Source of the DNA: JAYTXL01 sp043742955
GTDB taxonomy: Bacteria > Verrucomicrobiota > Verrucomicrobiia > Limisphaerales > JAYTXL01
Assembly (NCBI GenBank): GCA_043742955.1
Contig: JAYTXL010000027.1
Coordinates: 25,914-89,913 of the forward strand
Direction: 5' to 3'
DNA: 64,000 nt
Shown: piece after piece, positions 53,177 through 61,837 of the stretch
Layout of the letters: each line of letters opens with the position of its first letter
How positions within the stretch are numbered: position 1 is the first letter of the stretch
Notes under the pieces: model-generated
Seen by the model: only the letters and a program-made list of their open reading frames with translations
What the model was told of the DNA's origin: nothing
The model's database searches: none
Position numbers and translations under genes: made by a program

Positions 53177-54544
53177 ATGAGTTCCTTGCTCCTGACCAAC
53201 GGGCGGGTGATCGACCCCGCCAATCGCTTCGATGCGGTCGCCCCTTTACTGCTTTTAGATGGCAAGATTGCCGCGCTTGGGCCGGACGCATTAACGCGTG
53301 CGCCGGCGGATGGGCCGCGACTGGATGTCGGCGGCTGCGTGGTTTGCCCGGGCTTGATTGACTTGCATGTGCACTTGCGGGAACCCGGCCAATCCGCGAA
53401 AGAATCCATTGCCACTGGTACGGCGGCGGCGGCCCGCGGCGGATTCACCACCATCGTTTGCATGCCGAATACGTCGCCATCCATAGATAACGCTGGCACG
53501 GTGGCGTTAATCCGTGAGAAGGCCGCCCGTGAAGGGGTGGTGAATGTTTACGTCACGGGCGCGATCACCAAAGGCATCGCGGGCGAAGAGCTGGCGCCGA
53601 TCGGCTCCCTGAAACAGGCCGGGGTGGTCGCGATTACGGATGACGGCCATTGCGTGCAGAACAACGAACTGATGCGGCGCGCGCTCGAATATGCAAAAAT
53701 GTTTGATCTGCCGGTCATGGATCACTGCCAGGATTATGCGCTGGTGTCGGATGGAGTCATGCACGAGGGATACTGGAGCACGGTGCTGGGGTTGCGCGGG
53801 TGGCCGGCGGCGGGGGAGGACGCCATTGTCGCCCGCAACATCTTACTCGCGGAATTGACCGGGGCGCGGATCCACTGCCAGCACTTGAGTACGGCGGGCA
53901 GTGTGCGGTTGCTGCGCGAGGCCCGGGGGCGGGGCGTACCGATTTCGGGTGAGGCTTGCCCGCATCATTTTGTATTGACCGATGCCGCCGTGGCCGGGAG
54001 TGAAAAATTTTGGGAGACGGACGGCAAGGGGGTTTTTGGTTTTGAAAAAATGGGGTCCCGCCGCCCGCAGTGGCCGGTGTATGACACGAACTTCAAGATG
54101 AACCCGCCCTTGCGCTCGGCGGCGGATCGGGAGGCGGTTCTCGAGGGGCTTGTGGACGGCACGATTGAAATCCTGTGCAGCGACCATGCGCCTCATTGCG
54201 ATTACGAGAAGGAAGTGGAGTTTGATTATGCGCCGTTCGGCATCACGGGATTGGAGACCGAACTCGCCCTCTCCCTGATGCAACTTTACCACACTCGTCG
54301 AATGGGATTGACCGAGTTGATCACCAAATTCACGCTGGCACCAGCCCGGCTGCTCAATCTGGGCAAAGGGACCTTGAGTATCGGCGCGGACGCGGATGTC
54401 ACGGTGTTTGACCCGGACTCTGAATGGCAGTTCAGGCCCGGCGAGACGGCCGGAAAATCGCGCAACAGCCCGTTCCATGGATGGGAGCTGAAGGGGCGAG
54501 CGACAGCGACGATAGTGGCTGGAAAAATCGTTTGCCAGCCCTGA
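53177..54544 (+). CDS. pyrC: dihydroorotase (type I)
   Basis: This enzyme cyclises carbamoyl-aspartate to dihydroorotate in pyrimidine synthesis. The 455-residue protein has LIDLHVHLREPG with His64 and His66 as zinc ligands, GGFTTIVCMPNTSPSID, DHCQD, IHCQHLSTAG and CPHHF for the second metal site, and CSDHAPH with the catalytic Asp. The late Asn/Gly/Pro region of type I enzymes (ITGLETELALSLMQLYH, TLAPARLLNLGKGTLSIGADADVTVFDPD) follows. ATG 53177 is chosen because upstream starts would run into the tRNA. carA of the same pathway lies 1.2 kb downstream. Confidence 0.93.
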   Translation: MSSLLLTNGRVIDPANRFDAVAPLLLLDGKIAALGPDALTRAPADGPRLDVGGCVVCPGLIDLHVHLREPGQSAKESIATGTAAAARGGFTTIVCMPNTSPSIDNAGTVALIREKAAREGVVNVYVTGAITKGIAGEELAPIGSLKQAGVVAITDDGHCVQNNELMRRALEYAKMFDLPVMDHCQDYALVSDGVMHEGYWSTVLGLRGWPAAGEDAIVARNILLAELTGARIHCQHLSTAGSVRLLREARGRGVPISGEACPHHFVLTDAAVAGSEKFWETDGKGVFGFEKMGSRRPQWPVYDTNFKMNPPLRSAADREAVLEGLVDGTIEILCSDHAPHCDYEKEVEFDYAPFGITGLETELALSLMQLYHTRRMGLTELITKFTLAPARLLNLGKGTLSIGADADVTVFDPDSEWQFRPGETAGKSRNSPFHGWELKGRATATIVAGKIVCQP

Positions 54545-54618
54545 TCTTCAGCGGTAGGTTAGCGCCGCTTGAAGCAGCCCTGAATGCCGAACCAGACCCT
54601 CGACTTTTGAGGTCAGAT

Positions 54619-55056
54619 ATGAAGAAAATCCTACTATTTTTCACCCTCAGTTTTGCCCTGTTCACCGCAAGTGCTGCCGAGGCAATGTGGCTCACCGACC
54701 TTTCCAAAGCGCAGGCCCTGGCCAAGGCGGAAAAGAAACTGTTGCTCATTCATTTCACGGGCTCCGATTGGTGAGGGGGGTGCATCCGGCTGCACAAGGA
54801 TGTGCTGGCCACCGCCGAGTTCGGCGGATACGCAAAAACGAAGCTCGTGTTGATGGAAGTTGATTTTCCGCAGAAGCGGAAACAGAGCGCGGCGTTGAAG
54901 AAGGCAAACCAAGACTTGCAGGCTCAATTCAAGGTGGAATCCTTTCCGACCGTCTACCTATTCGACAGTGAAGGCAAGAAGCTGGGGGAGGTGGATAGCG
55001 ACGCAGATGGACCTAAGACTTTTATTTCGGCGATCGAGAAAATTAAAGGCAAGTAA
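54619..55056 (+). CDS. probable selenocysteine-containing thioredoxin-like protein (TGA read as Sec at codon 52)
   Basis: ATG 54619 opens a signal peptide (MKKILLFFTLSFALFTASAAEA) and a thioredoxin-fold lead, LTDLSKAQALAKAEKKLLLIHFTGSDW. Codon 52 is TGA (54772-54774). The same frame then continues GGC-IRLHKDVLATAEF to a TAA at 55054, including LVLMEVDFP and FKVESFPTVYLFDSEG. Read through, the product is 145 residues and aligns end to end without gaps at the active site with the 146-residue paralogue at 55195-55635, which has FTGSDWCPPC with Cys52 and Cys55. The motif here would be U-G-G-C. A hairpin directly after the TGA resembles a bacterial SECIS. The alternative is a nonsense mutation of a Cys codon. 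Confidence 0.7.
54779..54806 (+). promoter_or_regulatory. putative SECIS hairpin after the in-frame TGA
   Basis: Bases 54780-54787 (GTGCATCC) pair with 54798-54805 (GGATGTGC), extendable by one G-U pair. They form an eight to nine base-pair stem with two wobbles, closing a ten-base loop that begins with GG. A G in the first two loop positions is a feature of bacterial SECIS elements. The loop begins 13 bases after the TGA, somewhat closer than in E. coli fdhF. A competing five-pair hairpin, GTGCA with TGCAC around TCCGGC, also exists. Confidence 0.45.
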
Positions 55057-55194
55057 CTGATCATAAACAATTTGTAAATGGTAATGGCTTTTGGATGCAG
55101 GCACGACTAAGAAGGCGCCAATGCTGGGGTTGAACAAAATGATCCCTCGTGCGTCCAAACCTGAAATAACAAACTCAGTGAATCATCAACCATC

Positions 55195-55635
55195 ATGAAG
55201 AAAATTACTATTTGCATCCTCTTGTGCCTGACGGTTCTGCAGCTTCGCGCCGCCGAGGGGCAATGGCTGACGGATCTGGCCAAAGCGCAGGCCAAGGCCA
55301 AGGCGGAGAAGAAATTGGTGCTGCTGGATTTCACGGGTTCGGACTGGTGCCCGCCGTGCAAGGCGCTGCACAAAAATGTCCTGACCGCGAAGGAATTTAT
55401 CGACTTCGCCGGCAAACATTTGGTGCTCGTCGAACTGGATTTCCCCAACAGCAAGCCGCAGAGCGAGGAATTAAAGAAAGCCAACAAGGCGCTGTCGGAG
55501 AAATTCAAGATCGAAGGTTTTCCCACCGTGATCGTTCTCGACGGTGAAGGCAAGGAGTTGAGCCGCGAGACTGGCTATGGCGGCACGCCGGCCAAGGATT
55601 ACATTGCGAAGCTGGAGCAGGTGAGGAAGAAATAA
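55195..55635 (+). CDS. secreted thioredoxin-like protein (CPPC)
   Basis: This 146-residue protein has a signal peptide (MKKITICILLCLTVLQLRAAEG) and one thioredoxin-fold domain. The redox motif is CPPC at 52-55 in LLDFTGSDWCPPCKALHKNVL, and the cis-Pro loop is IEGFPTVIVLDGEGKEL. It probably acts as a periplasmic disulfide reductase or isomerase. It is the tandem paralogue of the TGA-containing gene 138 bases upstream, with about half of all positions identical by eye, and provides the Cys reference for that gene. Confidence 0.9.
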   Translation: MKKITICILLCLTVLQLRAAEGQWLTDLAKAQAKAKAEKKLVLLDFTGSDWCPPCKALHKNVLTAKEFIDFAGKHLVLVELDFPNSKPQSEELKKANKALSEKFKIEGFPTVIVLDGEGKELSRETGYGGTPAKDYIAKLEQVRKK

Positions 55636-55665
55636 GCTTGGGATTTTTGGAGTGATTTATCAACA

Positions 55666-55699
55666 GACGTGGCCCCGGTGGGCCGCGTCTTTTTTTTTT
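55666..55699 (+). terminator. rho-independent terminator after the thioredoxin-like pair
   Basis: GACGTGGCCC (55666-55675) and GGGCCGCGTC (55680-55689) form a ten base-pair stem with one wobble and a four-base loop. Ten T (55690-55699) follow directly. It separates the thioredoxin-like genes from carA. Confidence 0.9.
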
Positions 55700-55757
55700 G
55701 GTTAATTCTTGACCGTGCCATCTGCCGTCCTAGCATCGCGCCGCTGGCAATTTTATC

Positions 55758-56918
55758 ATGAACGCAGTTTTAGCCCTGGAAGACGGCTCAGTTTATCACG
55801 GTCAGGCTTTTGGCGCGCGCGCCTCAGCCGTCGGGGAGGTATGTTTCAACACCTCCATGACGGGCTATCAGGAGATTCTCACGGACCCTTCCTACAAAGG
55901 ACAGATCGTCACGATGACCTGCCCGCTCATCGGAAACTACGGCGTCAACACTCAGGACGTGGAGTCGTGGCGTCCGCATGTGGCGGGATTTGTGATCCGC
56001 GAACTTTCCCCCGTGGTCAGTAATTGGCGGGCCGATTCGTCGCTGGGTCATTATCTTGAACAAAATGGGATTCCCGGGATCCAGGGGATCGATACGCGCG
56101 CACTGACCAAGAAGTTACGCGTGCGCGGCGCACTCAAGGGCCTGATTTCTACCGAGGACATTTCCACAGCTGAAGCCGTTGCGCGGGCGCAGAGTTGGCC
56201 GGGGTTGGTGGGGGTTGATTACGTCCAGGAAGTCACCCACCGGGAACCATTTCTCTGGGACGAAAAAGATCAGCAAAGCTCGAGTTTCAATCTCGTGCGC
56301 GGCAATGCCGTCCTGGATGCTCGTCAGGTGCGCGACCCGCTGCCGCCCGCTGACATCCCCATTGTCGCCTATGATTTTGGCATGAAGTATAACATTTTGC
56401 GCCGACTGCGGCAGCGGGGGTTCAAGGTGCAGGTGTTGCCGGCGACGACACCTGCGGCCGAGGCTTTGCGTTACAAACCCGCTGGCATATTTCTCTCCAA
56501 CGGCCCGGGGGATCCCTCGGCACTTGGTTATGCGGTGCAAACGGTTCGCGACCTGGTGAAAACAGGAATTCCGATTTTTGGAATCTGTTTGGGCCACCAG
56601 ATCTTGGCCCAGGCTTTTGGCGGGAAAACCTTCAAGTTAAAATTTGGTCATCGGGGCGGCAACCAACCGGTCAAGAACCTGGCCAATGGTCAGGTGGAAA
56701 TTACTTCGCAAAACCATGGATTCGCTGTCGATCCGCATTCTCTGCCCAGTGAGGTGCGGGTGGATCGGGTGAATTTGAACGACCAAACGGTGGAAGGCAT
56801 GCGCCACCTGACGAAACCGGTTTTTTGTGTGCAATACCACCCGGAAGCCTCACCCGGGCCACATGATTCAACGCCGCTTTTTGATGAGTTCCGCGCGTTG
56901 ATTGAAAATCAACCATGA
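55758..56918 (+). CDS. carA: carbamoyl-phosphate synthase small subunit
   Basis: CarA hydrolyses glutamine and passes ammonia to CarB for carbamoyl phosphate used in pyrimidine and arginine synthesis. The 386-residue protein has the N-terminal CPSase_sm domain (ALEDGSVYHGQAFGA, GEVCFNTSMTGYQEILTDPSYKGQIVTMTCPLIGNYG). The class I glutaminase domain follows, with nucleophile Cys277 in GICLGHQ, LSNGPGDPSAL, the HRGGNQPVKN segment, and HPEASPGPHD with the triad His and Glu. carB is not in the window. Confidence 0.96.
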   Translation: MNAVLALEDGSVYHGQAFGARASAVGEVCFNTSMTGYQEILTDPSYKGQIVTMTCPLIGNYGVNTQDVESWRPHVAGFVIRELSPVVSNWRADSSLGHYLEQNGIPGIQGIDTRALTKKLRVRGALKGLISTEDISTAEAVARAQSWPGLVGVDYVQEVTHREPFLWDEKDQQSSSFNLVRGNAVLDARQVRDPLPPADIPIVAYDFGMKYNILRRLRQRGFKVQVLPATTPAAEALRYKPAGIFLSNGPGDPSALGYAVQTVRDLVKTGIPIFGICLGHQILAQAFGGKTFKLKFGHRGGNQPVKNLANGQVEITSQNHGFAVDPHSLPSEVRVDRVNLNDQTVEGMRHLTKPVFCVQYHPEASPGPHDSTPLFDEFRALIENQP

Positions 56919-57031
56919 CCTGGCCGCTCGAACAAGCCTGTTTACCATGTCCCACCTTTTGCCCCCGCCAATTCACGTCAAAAGGTTTGACTTGAGGCGG
57001 GTACTGATGATAATCCTTTCCTAAACCAACT

Positions 57032-57544
57032 ATGGCCAGACTTGTTGTTCTAAGTGAAGGGTACACCGGCCTCGCGTACGAGCTGAAAGTGGAAAAGACC
57101 ACTGTTGGCCGGGTCGAGGACAATGCCTTTCAGATTGCGGATGCCTCCGTTTCCAGTCATCATTGTGAGATTCTTCAGCAGGGCAACGACATTCTGGTTC
57201 GTGACCTCGGCTCCACCAATGGGAGCTACATCAATGGCGAGCAAATCACCGAAAAAGTGCTGAAACCCGGTCAGGTCTTGCGGCTTGGAAACATTGACGT
57301 ACGGCTGGAGGTTCCGCCGCCCGCCGGTGCCTCGGGCAAGAAGGTGGTGGACAAGACTCAGGTGATTAAGCAGGGCGTCAAAGTCGACGAATTCGAAAAA
57401 GGCGGGAAACCAGTCAAGTTTGATACCCAAGGCACTTTCAAGCCGCGCAGCAACAAGGCCACCAAAATTTTCATCGGCTTCGTCGTATTGGTCATCGTGA
57501 TCATCATCGTGTTCCTGGTGGTGGCCTTCTTGAGAGCCCGCTAA
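57032..57544 (+). CDS. FHA-domain protein with C-terminal membrane anchor
   Basis: This 170-residue protein has an FHA domain (about 1-93): TTVGRVEDNAFQIADASVSSHHCEI carries the conserved GR and SxxH, and RDLGSTNGSYINGEQI the N-terminal side of the phosphothreonine site. A linker rich in Lys and Thr follows (VVDKTQVIKQGVKVDEF). One C-terminal helix, about 147-166, ends in RAR, so the FHA domain faces the cytoplasm in a tail-anchored topology. It presumably binds phosphothreonine proteins, with no kinase nearby. Convergent hemB ends 9 bases away. Confidence 0.85.
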   Translation: MARLVVLSEGYTGLAYELKVEKTTVGRVEDNAFQIADASVSSHHCEILQQGNDILVRDLGSTNGSYINGEQITEKVLKPGQVLRLGNIDVRLEVPPPAGASGKKVVDKTQVIKQGVKVDEFEKGGKPVKFDTQGTFKPRSNKATKIFIGFVVLVIVIIIVFLVVAFLRAR

Positions 57545-57553
57545 ACAAAGCCG

Positions 57554-58570
57554 TCAGGGTCGGCCCTCTTCCCGCAGCCACTGCGCGACCTCCTGTGCCG
57601 CGTAGGTAATCAGAATATCCGCTCCCGCCCGGCGCATAGCCAGGAGGCTTTCCAACGTCACCGCGCGTTCATCGATCCAACCTTGGGCGGCAGCGGCCTT
57701 GATCATCGCATACTCACCGCTGACGGAATAAGCCGCCGTAGGCATCCTAAATTCCGCTTTTACCCGGTGCAGAATGTCGAGATAGGCGAGCGCCGGTTTC
57801 ACCAGCACGATGTCCGCCCCCTCTTGGATGTCCAGCGCGACTTCACGCAGGGCTTCATCTGTGTTGGCGGGATCCATCTGGTATCCGCGCCGGTCACCAA
57901 ACTGCGGCGCTGATTCGGCCGCCTCGCGAAATGGGCCGTAAAAGGCCGAGGCAAACTTCGCGGCGTAAGCCATGATGGGAGTGTTGCCAAATCCGGCTTG
58001 ATCGAGCCACTCCCGAATCGCCCGCACGCGCCCATCCATCATGTCGCTGGGGGCCACGATGTCCGCGCCTGCTTCGGCATGGCTCTCGGCGGTGCGGGCC
58101 AGGAGCTTTAGAGTCGGATCATTCAAAACCTGCCCGCCATTTTTGGTGCCCTGCACCAAGCCGCAATGGCCGTGGCTCATATATTCACAGAGGCAGACGT
58201 CCGTGATAACCAGGAGTTCGGGTAGTTCCTTTTTCAGCATCCGCACCGCCTGCTGCACGATGCCGTTGGTGGCATACGCGCCGGAAGCGCGGTGATCCTT
58301 GCGTTCAGGAATGCCGAACAAAAGGACGGCCCGCACTCCGAACGCATGTGCTTCCGCAGCGGTTTTCACCAATTCATCTGGTGACAGTTGGCAGACTCCA
58401 GGCATCGAGCTGATTGCGAGGCGAAGCTTGCGGCCCGGGCGGGCAAACAGAGGCAGTACCAAATGTTGGGCGCTCAGCTGCGTTTCGCTGACGAGCCGTC
58501 GCAGGGCCGGGGACTGGCGCAACCGCCGCGGACGAAAAACCGGGAATGATCCAATGGGTGGCAGACTCAT
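57554..58570 (-). CDS. hemB: porphobilinogen synthase (delta-aminolevulinate dehydratase)
   Basis: HemB condenses two 5-aminolevulinate molecules to porphobilinogen in haem synthesis. The 338-residue protein contains the metal-site DVCLCEYMSHGHCGLV with three Cys, so it is probably zinc-dependent. It also has MAYAAKFASAFYGPFREA with one active-site Lys, GDRRGYQMDPANTDEALREV, and VLVKPALAYLDI with the Schiff-base Lys. Length is normal for the family. Confidence 0.96.
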   Translation of the reverse strand: MSLPPIGSFPVFRPRRLRQSPALRRLVSETQLSAQHLVLPLFARPGRKLRLAISSMPGVCQLSPDELVKTAAEAHAFGVRAVLLFGIPERKDHRASGAYATNGIVQQAVRMLKKELPELLVITDVCLCEYMSHGHCGLVQGTKNGGQVLNDPTLKLLARTAESHAEAGADIVAPSDMMDGRVRAIREWLDQAGFGNTPIMAYAAKFASAFYGPFREAAESAPQFGDRRGYQMDPANTDEALREVALDIQEGADIVLVKPALAYLDILHRVKAEFRMPTAAYSVSGEYAMIKAAAAQGWIDERAVTLESLLAMRRAGADILITYAAQEVAQWLREEGRP

Positions 58571-58664
58571 GGCCGCATTGTAGTTTCAAAACGTAAAACG
58601 CAAAGTTCAAAATTGGCGGCGCTTTCGGGCTTTGCAAGGCCCGGAAAGCCGCTAGATTGCGGGC

Positions 58665-59264
58665 ATGACAAAAACGCGAGCGGTCATCATCGCTTTGCTG
58701 CTCCTGATTTTTCTCGGGCTGGCCAGCATGGCGTTCCTGATTTGGAAGCTGCTCCCGGGCGGAAAGCCCCGCCTGCAACCGTTGAATACGGCGACCATAA
58801 TCCTGCAGGTTCAATCCCTCTCCCAGCTGGTCACGGTCAAATTCGTCGTGGAAAAAATCGTGGTGATGGAGGACCCGCCGAAGAGCATGCTGAGCCAGTT
58901 GTTTGCCGGCGAAAGCCGCGTGATCATGGTCGCCCACGGCGTCGTGAAGGCCGGGGTGGATTTGAGCAAACTGCAGCCGGGGCAAGTGACCATCCGGGAT
59001 CAGAAAATCATCCTTACCCTGCCGCCGTCCGTCATCACGGATGTTTATCTGGATGACCAGAAAACCCAGGTGGTGGAGCGGACGACGGGGTTGTTGCGTC
59101 AGTTTGACAAGAATCTGGAACAGGAAGCGCGCCGTCTCGCGGTGGACGACATCAAGCGGGCGGCCCGGGTGAACGGCATCTTAAAGGAAGCCGACGAGCG
59201 GGCGCGGCTGCAATTGCGCAATCTCTTTCTGCAACTCGGTTTCACTGAAGTCGAGTTTCGTTAA
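58665..59264 (+). CDS. DUF4230-type membrane-anchored protein
   Basis: This 199-residue protein has one N-terminal helix (about 7-29, AVIIALLLLIFLGLASMAFLIW). A soluble domain follows: QVQSLSQLVTVKFVVEKIVVMED, AHGVVKAGVDLSKL, KIILTLPPSVITDVYLDDQKTQVVERTTGLL and a C-terminal LRNLFLQLGFTEVEFR. This is the pattern of the DUF4230 family, whose function is unknown. It ends four bases inside the convergent PVC haem-protein gene. Confidence 0.75.
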   Translation: MTKTRAVIIALLLLIFLGLASMAFLIWKLLPGGKPRLQPLNTATIILQVQSLSQLVTVKFVVEKIVVMEDPPKSMLSQLFAGESRVIMVAHGVVKAGVDLSKLQPGQVTIRDQKIILTLPPSVITDVYLDDQKTQVVERTTGLLRQFDKNLEQEARRLAVDDIKRAARVNGILKEADERARLQLRNLFLQLGFTEVEFR

Positions 59265-61837
59265 CGAATCTTCAATAGCTCCGCTTCGCTCCACGCCTCC
59301 TCGCGTTGGGCGGTCGCGGCGCGGATCTTTTTGATCGTCGCGGGTTCCACCGGATCCAGCGTATGGCCCCAAGCGCGCCGGATATAGGTCAGAATCCCGG
59401 CCATCTGGTCATCGTCGAAGGTTCCCAGCGCCGGCATGTCCAAATCGTATTTCTGTCCCTTGACCGAGATCGTCCCGCGCACCCCGTGCAGGATGATGCG
59501 CGCCAAACGCTCGACTTTGCCCGCCACCCATTCGGAGTCCACAAGCGGTGGGGATAGCCCTTCCTGACCGTAGCCATGCGCCTGATGGCAGGCAGCGCAG
59601 GTGGTATCGTAAAGCGATTTGCCAAATTCGAACTGCTCTTTTTGCTCGGCGGTCAGCGGTTTGATTTCCGGCTCCGGCTCGGCCCCCGGTTGGCCCGGCC
59701 ACGTAATCATATCCTCCAGTTTGGAAACACTTGCCCGAACGCTTTTCGTTTCAATTGCTTTCAGAGCGGCCAGCGCCGGCGGTTCCGCTGGCAGGCGAAC
59801 CCTTCTGGTTTTCGGCGGTGGATTGCCTTTAGGCGTCGTGGCCACGATGCCCTCCAGCAATGCGTCGCGCTGCCAGTTTACGGCGGCGGGCGCAGCAATG
59901 AATTCCAGAAGGCGGTTTACTCGTTCCGATTTCGCCTGAAGAAAAATGGCCTTGGCGAGCGCGCTGAAAATCTCGCTGCCACCGGGTTTTGGCGCGCTCC
60001 AGCTTTTGTCAGTCTGTAATCGCTCCAGAAATTCCAGTTCGCGCAGTCCGAGACTGGTGAGCACGGCATCCCGGAGATAAATGTTTCCGGCGTGGTCGCG
60101 CGCCAGCGCCGCCAATGCCTGCTCGGCTGACGGTTCCTTCACTTCTCCCAAGGTGAAGGCCAGCTGCAGGAGCACATCCACGGCGGTGGAGTTTGATTCC
60201 GCCAGCAGGCGCGGCAGCAATTGAGCCTGCTCGGAGGTTTTTAGGAACGGCTCGCACAGACGGATGGCGGCGGCGCGCACCTTGGGATGCGGCTCCGTTC
60301 GCAGCACGGCCAGCAGCGTGTCGGCGTCCAGTTGCCCCATCCCCTCGAGAGTCCAGAGGGCGTGGAGGCGGCCCAGCGGTTCCGCACCCGTGGTGGCCAG
60401 TTTTTTCAAGGGTGCGAGCGAAGCCGCCGTCGAGCGCTCGACGAGCAGGCGCTGCGCAGTGTCGCGCCACCAGCCGTTCGGATGGGAGAGCTGCTGCACC
60501 AATTGTTCGGGCCCGGCGTGCGCCAACTGCGGACTTCGGCCCAGTGGTTTGCTATCATGGACGACGCGGTAAATGCGGCCCAAACCCGTCGGCTTTTCCA
60601 GGCCGCGATCCTCGGCTTGCTGGCGCAGGTAACTGGTCAGATAGATGCGGTGCTGAATAATCCCGCGATAGAAATCCACGACATAGAGCGCGCCATCCGG
60701 GCCCGTATTCAGGTTGACCGGACGGAAGCGCTCATCCGTGGAGGCGAGAAACTCGGCCTTTTCGTAGGCGTTGCGGGCGGTGATCATTCCGCCGGCCTCG
60801 GTCAATATATTTCGCCGGACCAGATTTCCCGACGGTTCACAAATGAAGGCGTTGCCCTGGCAATCGGCGGGGAAATTGTCACCGCGATAGATCAACGGCC
60901 CGCAGGCGGCCGTATAAGTGGCGAGCGACCAGTCGTTCGTGCGCAACTGGCCGGGACGATACCCACGGTTGACGCCGGGGTTCATGCGGATCGGCCAGAC
61001 TTCCTGGTCCTTGACCGTCTGCACATTTACTCCCGCCGCGCCGCGCACAAACGGATTCCGGCTCAAATACGCGGAAGGAACGAGATCGACGCGGAGTTGG
61101 TCGCTGTTGGAATTGTAAACCAGCCGCCCGAAATCATCTTGGGCGATGCCCCATTGGCCGCGGAAGATCGTCGGTTGCCGCTGCCATTCGCCGTCCATCA
61201 AGCGGAAGCGCGTGGTGTGATTCGCACTGTAAATCCAATTGTCCAAAGCCCAAAGCAGGCCGTTGGCGGCGTGTTCCGGATTGGCGCGCGCGCCGAGTTT
61301 GGGATCGGCCACGGCCGCGTAATCCCCCGCGACCTCCATGCGGTGGCCCGCTTTGCCGCCCTCATTCTTATAGAACCAAAGCTTGGGCGGCTCCGCTACC
61401 AGCACACCGTCGGCGACCAACGCGATCGCGCGCGGCATGACCAATCCATCGAGAAATACCGTCCGTCGATCCATCCGGCCATCGCCATCGGCATCTTCGA
61501 GCACCACCACTTTTCCGATTTTCTCAAATTCCCCCTGGCCATCCGCATTGGGCATGAAGCCGCTCATTTCGAGTACCCACAAGCGACCATCCGGATCGAA
61601 GGCGATCTGGACCGGGTCGTGCACCAGCGGTTCGCTCGCGACCAACTCAATGCGGAAGCCCGGCGCGAGCTTGAAGGTCTTCAACGCCTCGGCGGGCGGC
61701 AGGACAGGCGCACGCGGAATCTGATCGCGAGGGACCAGTGGTTTTTGATTTTCACCCGCCTTGTCCCCCTGGTCGCCCTGTTGGGCGGGAAGCATCAGCG
61801 TGGTCAAACACAGCAGCAAAAGAATTCGAGTCGGCAT
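59261..61837 (-). CDS. PVC-type membrane-bound dehydrogenase-like protein with HEAT repeats and c-type haem domain
   Basis: From ATG at 61837 the protein is 858 residues with a signal peptide (MPTRILLLLCLTTLMLPAQQ). The TIGR02604-type propeller follows: APGFRIELVASEPLVHDPVQIAFDPDGRLWVLEM, DADGDGRMDRRTVFLDGL, NPEHAANGLLWALDNWIYSAN, GPDGALYVVDFYRGIIQHR. HEAT-like helical repeats fill about 450-650. The C-terminal PVC haem domain has CAACH at 747-751 and a candidate axial Met in LDMPALG. It is probably a periplasmic redox enzyme acting on sugars or alcohols. The frame is open up to 61999, and ATG 61918 is a possible longer start without a good signal peptide. Confidence 0.88.
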   Translation of the reverse strand: MPTRILLLLCLTTLMLPAQQGDQGDKAGENQKPLVPRDQIPRAPVLPPAEALKTFKLAPGFRIELVASEPLVHDPVQIAFDPDGRLWVLEMSGFMPNADGQGEFEKIGKVVVLEDADGDGRMDRRTVFLDGLVMPRAIALVADGVLVAEPPKLWFYKNEGGKAGHRMEVAGDYAAVADPKLGARANPEHAANGLLWALDNWIYSANHTTRFRLMDGEWQRQPTIFRGQWGIAQDDFGRLVYNSNSDQLRVDLVPSAYLSRNPFVRGAAGVNVQTVKDQEVWPIRMNPGVNRGYRPGQLRTNDWSLATYTAACGPLIYRGDNFPADCQGNAFICEPSGNLVRRNILTEAGGMITARNAYEKAEFLASTDERFRPVNLNTGPDGALYVVDFYRGIIQHRIYLTSYLRQQAEDRGLEKPTGLGRIYRVVHDSKPLGRSPQLAHAGPEQLVQQLSHPNGWWRDTAQRLLVERSTAASLAPLKKLATTGAEPLGRLHALWTLEGMGQLDADTLLAVLRTEPHPKVRAAAIRLCEPFLKTSEQAQLLPRLLAESNSTAVDVLLQLAFTLGEVKEPSAEQALAALARDHAGNIYLRDAVLTSLGLRELEFLERLQTDKSWSAPKPGGSEIFSALAKAIFLQAKSERVNRLLEFIAAPAAVNWQRDALLEGIVATTPKGNPPPKTRRVRLPAEPPALAALKAIETKSVRASVSKLEDMITWPGQPGAEPEPEIKPLTAEQKEQFEFGKSLYDTTCAACHQAHGYGQEGLSPPLVDSEWVAGKVERLARIILHGVRGTISVKGQKYDLDMPALGTFDDDQMAGILTYIRRAWGHTLDPVEPATIKKIRAATAQREEAWSEAELLKIR

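Noticed and set aside
54772..54774. Reassignment of TGA as a sense codon genome-wide (for example Gly or Trp code)
   Set aside because: Many intact genes in the window, such as nuoC, nuoD and the TIGR01777 epimerase, end in TGA, so TGA is a normal stop here.
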